Position numbers and translations under genes: made by a program. From Kitasatospora albolonga (GTDB lineage: Bacteria; Actinomycetota; Actinomycetes; Streptomycetales; Streptomycetaceae), in NCBI GenBank assembly GCA_002082585.1, contig CP020563.1:3280001-3344000 (forward strand): 64,000 nucleotides of DNA, read 5' to 3'. The notes below the pieces were generated by a model. The model was not told where the DNA came from. It did no database searches and was given only the letters and a program-made list of their open reading frames with translations. Below, in pieces: positions 1-8,419 of this stretch (its first letter is position 1; each line of letters starts with the position of its first letter).

Positions 1-875
1 GTGGACAGCTGTACCAGCGAGGAACCGTCGGTGGAACCGACGACTCCGCGCAGGCGCAGTTCGTTGACAACCTGTCCGTCGACCAGGAGGTCGGCCAGCG
101 CACCCACGGGTGCGGAGCAGCCGGCCTCCAGGGCGGCGAGCAGGGCGCGTTCGGCGGTCACGGCGGCCCGGGTGTACGGATCGTCGAGCTCGGCGAGCGC
201 GGCGGCGAGGTCGGCGCTGGACGCAGCGCACTCGATCGCCAGTGCTCCCTGGCCGGGAGCGGGCAGAACGGTGTCGACCGGCAGGAAGTCGGTGACCTCA
301 CCGGTGCGGCCGAGGCGGCTGAGCCCGGCGGCGGCGAGGACCACCGCGTCGAGCTCCCCGTCCCGCACGAACCCGATCCGGGTGTCGACGTTGCCCCGGA
401 TGGGGACGGTCTCGATCCGCAGGCCGTGCGAGCGGGCGTACGCGTTCAGCTGCGCCATGCGGCGCGGCGAACCGGTGCCGATGCGGGCGCCGTCGGGCAG
501 CTGCGCGAAGGTCAGCCCGTCGCGGGCCACCAGGGCGTCGCGCGGGTCCTCGCGCTGCGGCACGGCGGCGAGCAGCAGCTCCTCGGGCTGGCTGGTGGGG
601 AGGTCCTTGAGCGAGTGGACGGCGAAGTCCACCTCGCCCCGCAGCAGCGCCTCGCGCAGGGCCGCGACGAACACACCGGTGCCGCCGATCTGCGCCAGGT
701 GCTCGCGGGAGGTGTCACCGTACGTGGTGATCTCGACGAGCTCGACGGCGCGCCCGGTCACCTCGCGGACGGCCTCGGCCACCAGGCCGGACTGGGCCAT
801 GGCCAGCTTGGAGCGCCGGGTGCCCAGCCGGAGCGGCGCGGCGCTCCGCGCGTCCGGCGTTGAGTTGTCGGTCAT
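1..875 (-). CDS. hemC: Porphobilinogen deaminase (hydroxymethylbilane synthase), 3' end outside window
   Basis: Polymerises four porphobilinogen units into hydroxymethylbilane in the cytosolic tetrapyrrole (haem, sirohaem, B12) pathway. The reading frame is open from the ATG at 875 to the window edge, giving about 291 residues; the C-terminus is missing. Visible family marks are the N-terminal LGTRRSKLAMAQ, the DFAVHSLKDLPT active-site stretch, the GARIGTGSPRR substrate-binding stretch, and EAGCSAPVGA, whose Cys carries the dipyrromethane cofactor. The start codon overlaps the hemA stop (ATGA), so translation is probably coupled and the gene belongs to the rex-hemA-hemC transcript. Identification rests on the motifs and on the gene order known for Streptomyces. 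Confidence 0.95.
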   Translation of the reverse strand, partial: MTDNSTPDARSAAPLRLGTRRSKLAMAQSGLVAEAVREVTGRAVELVEITTYGDTSREHLAQIGGTGVFVAALREALLRGEVDFAVHSLKDLPTSQPEELLLAAVPQREDPRDALVARDGLTFAQLPDGARIGTGSPRRMAQLNAYARSHGLRIETVPIRGNVDTRIGFVRDGELDAVVLAAAGLSRLGRTGEVTDFLPVDTVLPAPGQGALAIECAASSADLAAALAELDDPYTRAAVTAERALLAALEAGCSAPVGALADLLVDGQVVNELRLRGVVGSTDGSSLVQLS

Positions 876-2371
876 GACCGCCCTCTATTCGGGTCGTTCA
901 GGTCGGCCCGGGAGACGGCGGCCACCGTCTGCGGGTCGAGGTCGAAGAGTTCGCGCAGCGCGTCCGCGTACCCGGCGCCGCCGGGCTCGCTGGCCAGCTG
1001 CTTGACCCGCACGGTGGGCGCGTGCAGGAGTTTGTCGACGACGCGGCGCACGGTCTGGGTGATCTCGGCGCGCTGCTTCTCGTCCAGGTCGGGGAGGCGG
1101 CCGTCCAGCCGGGCGATCTCCCCGGCGACCACGTCGGCGGCCATGGTGCGCAGGGCGACCACGGTCGGGGCGACATGGGCGGCGCGCTGGGCGGCGCCGA
1201 AGGCGGCCACCTCGTCGGCGACGATCGTGCGGACCTGGTCCACGTCGGCGGCCATCGGGGCGTCGGCGGAGGCGTCGGCGAGCGACTCGATGTCGACGAG
1301 CCGGACACCGTCGATGCGGTGGGCGGCGCCGTCGATGTCGCGCGGCATGGCGAGGTCGAGCAGGGCGAGCCGCACCGGGCCGGTGGACTGCGCGGGCAGC
1401 GTGACGCGGCGCGGGGCCTCGGGCGCGGAGGTGGCGGAACCGTTCTCCACCCAGGCGGCGTGCTGGTCGACGTCGGCCGGGGCCGGGATCGGGGCGAGGG
1501 CGACGGCGGGCGCCCGGTCCGGGACGTCCAGGGTGACCCCGAGGGCGTCCGCGAGGGCGTCGGCGGTGAGGACGAGGCCGGTGGAGCCGGTGCAGGAGAC
1601 GACGATGTCGGCACGTGTCAGTTCGTCGCCGACCGCGGACATCTCGACCGCGTGCGCGCGGACGGTGGTGTCGTCGCCCTGCTGGAGGATCTCCACCAGC
1701 CGGTCGGCGCGGGCGCGGGTCCGGTTGGCGACGACGATCTCGGCGACCCCGGTCCGGGCCAGGGTGGCGGCGGCCAGCGAGGACATCGATCCGGCGCCGA
1801 TCACCAGGGCGCGCTTGCCCCGGGCCCAGAGACCCGGGTCGGCCCCGGCGGCGAGTTGCTGGAGCCCGAAGGTGACGAGCGACTGCCCGGCCCGGTCGAT
1901 CCCGGTCTCGCTGTGGGCGCGCTTGCCGACCCGCAGGGCCTGCTGGAAGAGGTCGTTCAGCAGCCGTCCGGCGGTGTGCAGCTCCTGGCCGCGCGCGAGC
2001 GCGTCCTTGATCTGGCCGAGGATCTGGCCCTCGCCGACGACCATCGAGTCCAGCCCGCAGGCCACCGAGAAGAGGTGGTGGACGGCCCGGTCCTCGTAGT
2101 GCACATAGAGATACGGAGTGAGCTCGTCCAGTCCGACGCCGCTGTGCTGGGCGAGCAGGGTGGAGAGCTCGGCGACGCCCGCGTGGAACTTGTCCACGTC
2201 CGCGTACAGCTCGATGCGGTTGCAGGTGGCCAGCACGGCGGCCTCGGTCGCGGGTTCCGCGGCGAGGGTGTCCTGGAGCAGCTTGGCCTGGGTGTCGGCA
2301 GCGAGGGAGGCCCTCTCCAGTACGGAGACGGGGGCGCTGCGGTGGCTCAGTCCGACGACGAGGAGGCTCAT
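872..2371 (-). CDS. hemA: Glutamyl-tRNA reductase
   Basis: Reduces glutamyl-tRNA(Glu) to glutamate-1-semialdehyde with NADPH, the first committed step of C5-type tetrapyrrole synthesis. The 499-residue product has the N-terminal LSHRSAPVSVLERA, the TCNRIELYADVD stretch with the catalytic Cys (about residue 50), GEGQILGQIKDA, and a central NADPH-binding fold around VIGAGSMSS. It is somewhat longer than the usual 420-460 residues because of an Ala/Pro-rich insert near residues 285-330. The start overlaps the rex stop by 4 nt and the stop overlaps the hemC start by 4 nt. This indicates a tightly coupled operon controlled by Rex from the operator at 3213-3228. Confidence 0.96.
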   Translation of the reverse strand: MSLLVVGLSHRSAPVSVLERASLAADTQAKLLQDTLAAEPATEAAVLATCNRIELYADVDKFHAGVAELSTLLAQHSGVGLDELTPYLYVHYEDRAVHHLFSVACGLDSMVVGEGQILGQIKDALARGQELHTAGRLLNDLFQQALRVGKRAHSETGIDRAGQSLVTFGLQQLAAGADPGLWARGKRALVIGAGSMSSLAAATLARTGVAEIVVANRTRARADRLVEILQQGDDTTVRAHAVEMSAVGDELTRADIVVSCTGSTGLVLTADALADALGVTLDVPDRAPAVALAPIPAPADVDQHAAWVENGSATSAPEAPRRVTLPAQSTGPVRLALLDLAMPRDIDGAAHRIDGVRLVDIESLADASADAPMAADVDQVRTIVADEVAAFGAAQRAAHVAPTVVALRTMAADVVAGEIARLDGRLPDLDEKQRAEITQTVRRVVDKLLHAPTVRVKQLASEPGGAGYADALRELFDLDPQTVAAVSRADLNDPNRGRS

Positions 2372-3135
2372 GCGGGCATCACGGCGGGCATGTCCCCGTC
2401 GGGTCCCTTCCGGCTCGCGGGCGTGGCACGCATCGGCGGGGCCTCGGGGTCCTCGCCCTCCACGGGCGCGTCCTCCCCGGCCTTGCGCTGCTCGTGGAAC
2501 GCCAGGATCTGGAGCTCGATGGAGAGGTCGACCTTGCGTACGTCGACGCCCTCGGGCACCGAGAGCACGGTCGGCGCGAAGTTCAGGATGGAGGTCACCC
2601 CGGCGGCCACGAGCCGGTCGCAGACCTGCTGGGCGGCGCCGGGCGGGGTGGTGATCACACCGATGGACACACCGTTGTCGCTGATGATCCGGTCCAGGTC
2701 GTCCGTGTGCTGGACGGCGATCCCGGCCACCGGCGTACCGGCCATGGCGGGGTCGGCGTCGATCAGCGCGGCGACCCGGAAGCCGCGGGAGGCGAAGCCG
2801 CCGTAGTTGGCGAGGGCCGCGCCGAGGTTGCCGATGCCGACGATGGCGACCGGCCAGTCCTGGGTGAGGCCGAGCTCGCGCGAGATCTGGTAGACGAGGT
2901 ACTCGACGTCGTACCCGACACCGCGGGTGCCGTAGGACCCGAGGTAGCTGAAGTCCTTGCGCAGCTTCGCCGAGTTGACGCCGGCCGCGGTGGCCAGTTC
3001 CTCGGAGGAGACCGTGGGGACCGATCGCTCGGAGAGCGCGGTGAGGGCGCGCAGGTACAGCGGAAGTCGGGCGACGGTGGCCTCGGGAATTCCTCGGCTA
3101 CGGGTCGCCGGTCGGTGAGTTCGGCCAGTTGCCAC
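2368..3135 (-). CDS. rex: Redox-sensing transcriptional repressor Rex
   Basis: Rex senses the NADH/NAD+ ratio and represses respiratory and haem genes when NADH is low. The 255-residue protein has an N-terminal winged helix (IPEATVARLPLYLRAL, then SSEELATAAGVNSAKLRKD) and a C-terminal Rossmann domain (VAIVGIGNLGAALANY). The frame is open for 71 more codons upstream, but GTG at 3135 is chosen. It sits about 7 nt after an AGGAG ribosome site and gives the VATGRTHRPATRSRGIPEA start seen in Streptomyces Rex. The longer frame would run through the promoter and operator. hemA follows with a 4-nt overlap, so Rex regulates its own operon. Confidence 0.96.
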   Translation of the reverse strand: MATGRTHRPATRSRGIPEATVARLPLYLRALTALSERSVPTVSSEELATAAGVNSAKLRKDFSYLGSYGTRGVGYDVEYLVYQISRELGLTQDWPVAIVGIGNLGAALANYGGFASRGFRVAALIDADPAMAGTPVAGIAVQHTDDLDRIISDNGVSIGVITTPPGAAQQVCDRLVAAGVTSILNFAPTVLSVPEGVDVRKVDLSIELQILAFHEQRKAGEDAPVEGEDPEAPPMRATPASRKGPDGDMPAVMPA

Positions 3136-3200
3136 GGTGCTCCTGCGGGATGAGCGGGGCTGCAGGCGGCCGTATGTCCCAAGACCGCCCCGTCGAATGC

Positions 3201-3229
3201 AGGCTATGTCTTTGTGAACGCGTGCACAA
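3201..3229 (-). promoter_or_regulatory. Candidate promoter of the rex-hemA-hemC operon
   Basis: On the minus strand a TTGTGC hexamer (3224-3229) and a TAGCCT hexamer (3201-3206) are separated by 17 nt, and the Rex operator covers the -35 and spacer. The hexamers are imperfect, so the call relies mainly on the operator position. The leader to the rex GTG would be about 60 nt. Confidence 0.5.
3213..3228 (-). promoter_or_regulatory. Rex operator (ROP) upstream of rex
   Basis: The 16-mer TGTGAACGCGTGCACA is a near-perfect palindrome and fits the known Rex consensus TGTGAAC-N-TTCACA with one deviation. It lies 78 nt upstream of the rex start. It overlaps the -35 of a plausible minus-strand promoter (TTGTGC at 3224-3229, 17-nt spacer, TAGCCT at 3201-3206), a placement expected for autorepression. 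Confidence 0.85.
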
Positions 3230-3407
3230 AGATGGTGTCCGTTTTGTCCGGTCAAAGTGACCGGGGTCACGCACATACCCCGTGCGATCCCGGAACCAAG
3301 GACCGCATCAGCCCGTTGCAGCCTCGAAGGGGGCAAAGCGGTACACACTCCTCACGTCCACTCCCCCGAGACCACTCAAAACGCCCATGATGTTAACCGA
3401 GTTTCAC

Positions 3408-3683
3408 TCACGCACCCAGTGCCTTGCGCAGCCTCTCCGGGTCCACCCGCCAGAACGTGTGCTGTTCGCCGTCGATCAGCACCACCGGGATCTGCTCCCA
3501 GTACTCCTTGTACAGCTCCTCGTCCTCGGTGATGTCCTTCTCCACCCACGACGCACCGGTCTCCCCGCAGACCGCGTCCACCACCGCGCGGGCGTCCTCG
3601 CACAGATGGCAGCCGGGCTTCCCCACCAGGGTGACCACCCGGTCGGCGGGCTTCTTCTTCGTACGGCGCAGCAGAGGACTCAT
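3408..3683 (-). CDS. Glutaredoxin-like (thioredoxin-fold) protein
   Basis: A 91-residue thioredoxin-fold protein of the DUF836/glutaredoxin-like family, with the redox motif GKPGCHLC (CxxC at about residues 25-28) followed by EDARAVVDAV. It also has the cis-proline region EQIPVVLIDGE and a basic N-terminus. It probably performs dithiol-disulfide exchange in the cytosol; the partner is unknown. It lies upstream of rex on the same strand across a 272-nt gap holding the Rex operator, so it is likely a separate transcript. Its position next to the redox regulator is conserved in Streptomyces as far as I recall, but a functional link is only inferred. Confidence 0.85.
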   Translation of the reverse strand: MSPLLRRTKKKPADRVVTLVGKPGCHLCEDARAVVDAVCGETGASWVEKDITEDEELYKEYWEQIPVVLIDGEQHTFWRVDPERLRKALGA

Positions 3684-3807
3684 GCCTTCATTCTGCGCCC
3701 GGCCGCCCCTCGCTCCGGACCGTCCGGAATCGCCCGATTAACGATCCGGCCCCGCAGAGTTCACGCCACCGCATCCCGGCAGGTCGGGCACGTACCGGCG
3801 GACTGGC

Positions 3808-3813
3808 TATGCT
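3808..3813 (+). promoter_or_regulatory. Candidate -10 of a leaderless promoter for the HAD-IB gene
   Basis: The hexamer TATGCT ends 6 nt before the ATG at 3820, the spacing expected when transcription starts at the start codon. No ribosome-binding sequence precedes the ATG, which supports a leaderless message. No clear -35 is visible. Confidence 0.5.
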
Positions 3814-3819
3814 CACCGC

Positions 3820-4764
3820 ATGGCCGCTCTTGGATGGCTCACACCCCGTAGGCGTTCCGCGACTGCACGGAGCGTCCTGGCAGGCGAGGCAGCGGCCGAG
3901 GCCGCGCGCAAGACCTCGGCCGAGGACGAATCCGCCCTGCTGGCCAAGTCCCCCGAGGAGACCCCCGAGGAACCCGCGTTCCCCGTCGCCGGGGACGACC
4001 GCGCCGCCGCCTTCTTCGACCTCGACAACACCGTCATGCAGGGCGCCGCGATCTTCCACTTCGGCCGGGGCCTGTACAAGCGGAAGTTCTTCGAACGCCG
4101 CGAGCTCACCCGGTTCGCCTGGCAGCAGGCGTGGTTCCGGCTGGCCGGTGTCGAGGACCCGGAACACATGCAGGACGCCCGCGACAGCGCCCTGTCCATC
4201 GTCAAGGGCCACCGCGTCTCCGAGCTGATGTCCATCGGCGAGGAGATCTACGACGAGTACATGGCCGACCGCATCTGGCCCGGCACCCGCGCCCTGGCCC
4301 AGGCCCACCTGGACGCGGGCCAGCGCGTCTGGCTGGTCACCGCCGCCCCGGTGGAGACGGCCACCATCATCGCCCGCCGCCTCGGCCTGACCGGCGCGCT
4401 CGGCACCGTCGCGGAGTCGGTCGACGGCGTCTACACCGGCCGCCTGGTGGGCGAGCCCCTGCACGGCCCCGCCAAGGCCGAAGCCGTACGCGCGCTGGCG
4501 GCGGCCGAGGGCCTCGACCTGGAGCGGTGCGCCGCCTACAGCGACTCGCACAACGACATCCCGATGCTCTCGCTGGTCGGCCACCCCTACGCGATCAACC
4601 CGGACACCAAGCTCCGCAAACACGCCCGCGCCCTGGACTGGCGGCTGCGCGACTACCGCACCGGGCGCAAGGCGGCCAAGGTCGGCATCCCGGCCGCCGC
4701 CGGGGTCGGCGCGCTGGCGGGCGGCACCGCCGCCGCGCTCGCCCTGCACCGCCGCCGTCGCTGA
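3820..4764 (+). CDS. HAD-IB family phosphatase with C-terminal membrane segment
   Basis: A 314-residue HAD-superfamily hydrolase of the SerB-like IB subfamily. Motif I is [12 protein letters not shown] (nucleophile DxD near residue 67), motif II lies in [10 protein letters not shown], and motif IV in [11 protein letters not shown]. The last 30 residues form a hydrophobic helix ([18 protein letters not shown]) ending in RRRR, suggesting a C-tail membrane anchor. The substrate cannot be told from sequence; relatives act on phosphoserine-like or lipid phosphate substrates. The ATG lies 6 nt after a TATGCT hexamer, so the message is probably leaderless. It lies upstream of bldN across a 246-nt regulatory region. 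Confidence 0.88.
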   Translation: MAALGWLTPRRRSATARSVLAGEAAAEAARKTSAEDESALLAKSPEETPEEPAFPVAGDDRAAAFFDLDNTVMQGAAIFHFGRGLYKRKFFERRELTRFAWQQAWFRLAGVEDPEHMQDARDSALSIVKGHRVSELMSIGEEIYDEYMADRIWPGTRALAQAHLDAGQRVWLVTAAPVETATIIARRLGLTGALGTVAESVDGVYTGRLVGEPLHGPAKAEAVRALAAAEGLDLERCAAYSDSHNDIPMLSLVGHPYAINPDTKLRKHARALDWRLRDYRTGRKAAKVGIPAAAGVGALAGGTAAALALHRRRR

Positions 4765-4842
4765 ACGCGACGCGAGAGCGGCAGAGCGACAGATCGCGAA
4801 GCAATTCGATCAATAACTGATCACGATGCGCTACTCGTTGCG

Positions 4843-4964
4843 TCACTTAGCGATACAAGAAACGACGTAATCGGTGATTTAGACAACTGGGTGTAGCGCC
4901 GCCTGCACGAAGCGTTATTCTCCTCAGACGCATCACGGAGACCGTCACTCGCTACGACGAGTGA
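4843..4964 (+). promoter_or_regulatory. bldN upstream region with BldD-like half-sites
   Basis: The 246-nt gap before bldN is AT-richer than its surroundings. It contains a perfect 7-bp inverted repeat, TCACTCG (4945-4951) and CGAGTGA (4958-4964), separated by 6 nt. A second element at 4843-4855 (TCACTTAGCGATA) matches 8 of 10 fixed positions of the TNACNC(A/T)GNGTNA-type BldD box. bldN is a known BldD target in S. coelicolor and S. venezuelae. The half-site spacing in the inverted repeat is wider than the classic box, so binding is inferred only. Confidence 0.35.
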
Positions 4965-5010
4965 TGTTTTTCGAACTGCTCGTGATGGAAGCTCTGCCTC
5001 TGGGAGTCCC

Positions 5011-5790
5011 GTGTACCCACACGTCGGGGTTGACGCCTCGGGCCTGGCTACGCTGCGTGCATCGGTCATTGACCGCCTGCGCGGCTTCGTCCCCACCGCG
5101 TACGCCGTCCCCGCCTTCGCCACCCCTGCACCTGTCGGCCCGTGCTACGCCATGGCCGAACGCAGTGCGGCGGTCGGAAGACGCAGTACCCGCGCCGCCG
5201 CCTCGACCACGTCGACCGTCCGCCGTCCCACCGCCGACAGCGACAGCGCGCGCATGATGGACCTCGTCGAGCGCGCACAGGCCGGAGAGGCGGACGCCTT
5301 CGGCCGCCTGTACGACCAGTACAGCGACACCGTGTACCGGTACATCTACTACCGCGTGGGCGGCAAGGCGACCGCGGAGGACCTCACCAGCGAGACCTTC
5401 CTGCGCGCGCTGCGCCGTATCTCCACCTTCACCTGGCAGGGCCGCGACTTCGGCGCCTGGCTGGTCACCATCGCCCGCAACCTGGTCGCCGACCACTTCA
5501 AATCCAGTCGTTTCCGACTGGAAGTGACCACCGGCGAAATGCTCGACGCCAACGAGGTGGAGCGCTCCCCGGAGGACTCCGTCCTGGAGTCCCTCTCCAA
5601 CGCCGCACTGCTCCAGGCCGTGCGACGGCTCAATCCGCAGCAGCAGGAGTGCGTCACCCTGCGCTTCCTCCAGGGCCTCTCGGTCGCCGAGACGGCCCGG
5701 GTGATGGGGAAGAACGAGGGCGCGATCAAGACCCTTCAGTACCGCGCCGTCCGGACGCTCGCCCGGCTGCTGCCGGACGACGCCCGCTGA
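5011..5790 (+). CDS. bldN: Developmental ECF sigma factor BldN (AdsA)
   Basis: An ECF RNA polymerase sigma factor that drives aerial mycelium genes, chaplins and rodlins in Streptomyces. The 259-residue product has an N-terminal extension of about 85 residues before region 2 (MMDLVERAQAGEADAFGRLY). This matches the pro-sequence known for BldN, which is made as a pro-sigma factor. Region 2 continues through RISTFTWQGRDFGAWL, and region 4 is LNPQQQECVTLRFLQGLSVAETA. The GTG at 5011 follows a TGGGAG sequence. It is followed 209 nt later by its anti-sigma gene rsbN. Identification is firm from the extension and neighbour. Confidence 0.96.
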   Translation: MYPHVGVDASGLATLRASVIDRLRGFVPTAYAVPAFATPAPVGPCYAMAERSAAVGRRSTRAAASTTSTVRRPTADSDSARMMDLVERAQAGEADAFGRLYDQYSDTVYRYIYYRVGGKATAEDLTSETFLRALRRISTFTWQGRDFGAWLVTIARNLVADHFKSSRFRLEVTTGEMLDANEVERSPEDSVLESLSNAALLQAVRRLNPQQQECVTLRFLQGLSVAETARVMGKNEGAIKTLQYRAVRTLARLLPDDAR

Positions 5791-5815
5791 CGGACACCAC
5801 ACGGACTGGTCCGAT

Positions 5816-5845
5816 CATCTTTCGTGCGTACATCTTTCGTGCGTA
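5816..5845 (+). repeat. Perfect 15-bp tandem duplication upstream of rsbN
   Basis: CATCTTTCGTGCGTA occurs twice back to back (5816-5830 and 5831-5845) just after the bldN stop. The end of the second copy supplies the GCGTA of the candidate BldN -35 element. Confidence 0.9.
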
Positions 5846-5870
5846 ACCCAAGTGCCGCGCCACTCGTTGT
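5842..5870 (+). promoter_or_regulatory. Candidate BldN-dependent promoter of rsbN
   Basis: CGTAAC (5842-5847), a 17-nt spacer and CGTTGT (5865-5870) resemble the BldN-type promoter, which I recall as CGTAAC and CGTTGA about 16 nt apart. rsbN is a known BldN target in S. venezuelae, giving negative feedback. The leader to the rsbN GTG would be about 120 nt. Confidence 0.6.
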
Positions 5871-5999
5871 GCCGGTTGCAGGCCCCCTGTCGTCACCCCC
5901 TGTCCGCGACCGCTCACTCCATCGAGTGGAAGCGCTCAAGGTGTGCAACTTCCGGACCGCCAGGGGAGTCGACCGTCATGACGAGAGGAGGTGCCGCCA

Positions 6000-7235
6000 G
6001 TGATCGCAAACGTTTCGGCACACCGGCGGGCGAACGCCTTCGCCCAGGCCCTGGAGGAGCAGAACCCCCAGGGTGCGGCGGCCGTACAGCCCGAGGAGCC
6101 GGCCGCCCAGGCCGACCGCGGACCGCTGTTGGCCCTGGCGAACGGCCTCGGTGAGCTACCGAAGCCGCAGTTGGACCCCGAGGTCAAAGTGGTGCAGCGA
6201 GCCCAGCTCGTCGCCGCCATGGAGGCCATGTTCGCCGAGGGCGGCGCGTCCACGGGCCCTACGGTGCCCGTACAACGGGGCAAGGGGGCCCACCGGGCCT
6301 CACCACTGCGCAGACTGCGTCCCCGCTCCCGCTGGGCGAAGGGGCTGACCGCCGGCGGGCTCACCGTGGGTGTGGCAGCGGGCGCGTTCGGCGGAGTGGC
6401 CGCTGCCAGCTCCGACGCCCTGCCCGGTGACTCGCTGTACGGGCTGAAGCGCGGGATGGAGGACATCAGCCTCGGCATGACCAAGGGCGACGCCGACCGC
6501 GGCGCGGCCTATCTCGACCAGGCGTCCACCCGGCTCAACGAGGCCCGCAGACTCATGGAGCGCGGCCGGGCAGGCCAGCTGGACCACGAGTCCCTCGGCG
6601 CCGTCAGACGCGCGCTCAACGGCATGTCCCACGACGCGTCCGAGGGCCACCGCCTGCTCCACTCCGCGTACGAGCGCGACGGCTCCATCGGCCCCATCCA
6701 GACCCTGGACTCCTTCTCCCGCTCGCACCGCGCCACCTGGAGCAGCCTCCGCGACCGGCTGCCCGTCCAGCTCACCGACGTCAGTAACGAGGTCAGCTCG
6801 GTCTTCGAGGCCATGGAGGACGACGTGGCCCCGCTCCAGTCCCTCCTGCCCCGCCCCCCGGGCACGAGCAGCCAGGACACCGGCCGCACCGACACCACCA
6901 CCCCGGACACCGGCACCCCCCGGACCGACGACGCCCCCGCCCCCGCGCCCCCCGACCGGTCCGAGGGCCGCCCCGACTCCAGCACCGCACCGAAGCCCTC
7001 GGGCTCGTCGGGCTCCTCCGGCTCCACCGGCACGGCCCCCGAGAACGGCCTCCTCGGCGGCGGTACGGACGGACTGCTCGACGAGCTCCCCACGGACGGG
7101 CTCACCCAGCCGTCCCCGGAGAGCAGGCCGAGCACCACGCCGCGCCCCGCCCCGGACGTCACCCTGCCCCCGCTGCTCCCCGGGCTCCTCCCCGGCCTGG
7201 GGATCGACGGGGAGAACCTCAAGCCGAAACCGTAG
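6000..7235 (+). CDS. rsbN: BldN-specific anti-sigma factor RsbN
   Basis: A membrane-anchored anti-sigma factor that sequesters BldN. The 411-residue protein starts VIANVSAHRRANAFAQALEE, the N-terminal sigma-binding segment. It has one transmembrane helix at about residues 114-136 and an extracytoplasmic DUF5667-like helical domain (LPGDSLYGLKRGMEDISL onward). It ends in a long Pro/Ser/Thr-rich tail. GTG at 6000 is preferred over the in-frame GTG at 5991 because AGGAGG (5986-5991) lies 8 nt before it and would overlap the earlier codon. It lies next to bldN and has a BldN-like promoter. The tail from about residue 285 is low complexity and probably spans the wall. Confidence 0.94.
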   Translation: MIANVSAHRRANAFAQALEEQNPQGAAAVQPEEPAAQADRGPLLALANGLGELPKPQLDPEVKVVQRAQLVAAMEAMFAEGGASTGPTVPVQRGKGAHRASPLRRLRPRSRWAKGLTAGGLTVGVAAGAFGGVAAASSDALPGDSLYGLKRGMEDISLGMTKGDADRGAAYLDQASTRLNEARRLMERGRAGQLDHESLGAVRRALNGMSHDASEGHRLLHSAYERDGSIGPIQTLDSFSRSHRATWSSLRDRLPVQLTDVSNEVSSVFEAMEDDVAPLQSLLPRPPGTSSQDTGRTDTTTPDTGTPRTDDAPAPAPPDRSEGRPDSSTAPKPSGSSGSSGSTGTAPENGLLGGGTDGLLDELPTDGLTQPSPESRPSTTPRPAPDVTLPPLLPGLLPGLGIDGENLKPKP

Positions 7236-7245
7236 GCGCGGAAAA

Positions 7246-7294
7246 TACGGAGAGGGGGCCGGTACGCACAGCGCGTACCGGCCCCCTCTCCGTA
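7246..7294. terminator. Bidirectional terminator between rsbN and the acyltransferase gene
   Basis: A perfect 22-bp inverted repeat (7246-7267 and 7273-7294) with a 5-nt loop sits between two convergent genes and can serve both. There is no long T-tract, as is usual for Streptomyces stem terminators. Confidence 0.85.
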
Positions 7295-7309
7295 CCCAGG
7301 ACGCCCGGT

Positions 7310-8404
7310 TCAGAAGAAGACCGACCTCCGCTGCACCAGCAGCTTGTACAGCGTGTGCTGGATCTGCTCCCGCACCTGGTCCGTCAGGTTGAACATCAGC
7401 ATCGGGTCCTCCGCCGCCTCCGGCGGATAGCCGTCCGTCGGGATCGGCTCACCGAACTGGATCGTCCACTTCGTCGGCAACGGCAGCGCGCCCAGCGGCC
7501 CCAGCCACGGGAACGTCGGCGTGATCGGGAAGTACGGGAAGCCCAGCAGCCGGGCCAGCGTCTTCGCGTTGCCGATCATCGGGTAGATCTCCTCGGCGCC
7601 CACGATCGAGCACGGCACGATCGGCGCCCCCGCCCGCAACGCCGTCGAGACGAACCCGCCCCGCCCGAACCGCTGGAGCTTGTAGCGGTCGCCGAACGGC
7701 TTGCCGATGCCCTTGAAGCCCTCCGGCATCACCCCGACGATCTCGCCCAGCTCCAGCAGCCGCTGCGCGTCCTCCGCACAGGCCAGCGTGTGCCCGGCCT
7801 TCCGCGCCAGCTCGTTGACGACCGGGAGGTGGAAGACCAGATCGGCGGCGAGCAGCCGCAGATGGCGCTCGGCCGGGTGGTGGTCGTGCACCGCGACCTG
7901 GAGCATCAGCCCGTCCAGCGGCAGCGTCCCGGAGTGGTTGGCCACGATGAGCGCCCCGCCCTCCGACGGGATGTTCTCGATGCCCTTGACCTCGACCCGG
8001 AAGTACGTGTCCGCCAGCGGCCGGAGCGCCGACATCAGGACCTGGTCGGTGAGCTCCTTGTCGTAACCGAACTCGTCGACCTCGTAGTCACCGGTGACCC
8101 GCCGCCGCAGGAACGCGAGCCCGCCCGCGATCCGCCGCTCCCAGCCACCGTCCGCCCCCGCCGAGGGCGCCGGGGACGCCGAGGACGCCGGGGACACCGA
8201 GGGCTCCGGCGGCTCCTGGGGCTCCTGCGCGCCCGCCCCGCCCTCCGGGGCGGGCTCGGGCAGCCGGCCGCCCGGCAGGGCGCTCACAGGGGCCGTGGAG
8301 CCGTCGCCCCGGCCACCGGCGCCGGTCCGGCGCCGGGCCGGACGTGAGCCGCCGCCGGACCGCGAACGGTCGTCGTCGAACGGAATGACCTTGGCGTCCG
8401 CCAT
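7310..8404 (-). CDS. Lysophospholipid acyltransferase family protein (PlsC-like)
   Basis: A 364-residue protein with an N-terminal Pro/Ala-rich low-complexity region (about 95 residues) and a PlsC-type acyltransferase domain. Recognisable parts are ALIVANHSGTLPLDG (a variant of the His/Asp catalytic motif, with the Asp further from the His than in HX4D), the MPEGFKGIGKPFG phosphate-binding motif, and APIVPCSIVGAEE. It probably acylates a glycerolipid at the membrane; the acceptor is not known. The SDR gene's stop lies 15 nt upstream of this start, suggesting one transcript. The long disordered N-terminus is unusual for the family. Confidence 0.85.
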   Translation of the reverse strand: MADAKVIPFDDDRSRSGGGSRPARRRTGAGGRGDGSTAPVSALPGGRLPEPAPEGGAGAQEPQEPPEPSVSPASSASPAPSAGADGGWERRIAGGLAFLRRRVTGDYEVDEFGYDKELTDQVLMSALRPLADTYFRVEVKGIENIPSEGGALIVANHSGTLPLDGLMLQVAVHDHHPAERHLRLLAADLVFHLPVVNELARKAGHTLACAEDAQRLLELGEIVGVMPEGFKGIGKPFGDRYKLQRFGRGGFVSTALRAGAPIVPCSIVGAEEIYPMIGNAKTLARLLGFPYFPITPTFPWLGPLGALPLPTKWTIQFGEPIPTDGYPPEAAEDPMLMFNLTDQVREQIQHTLYKLLVQRRSVFF

Positions 8405-8419
8405 CGTCGGTGCGCTCCT

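Noticed and set aside
1..1005. Long plus-strand open frame at the left edge
   Set aside because: It is antisense to hemC, whose minus-strand frame carries all family motifs.
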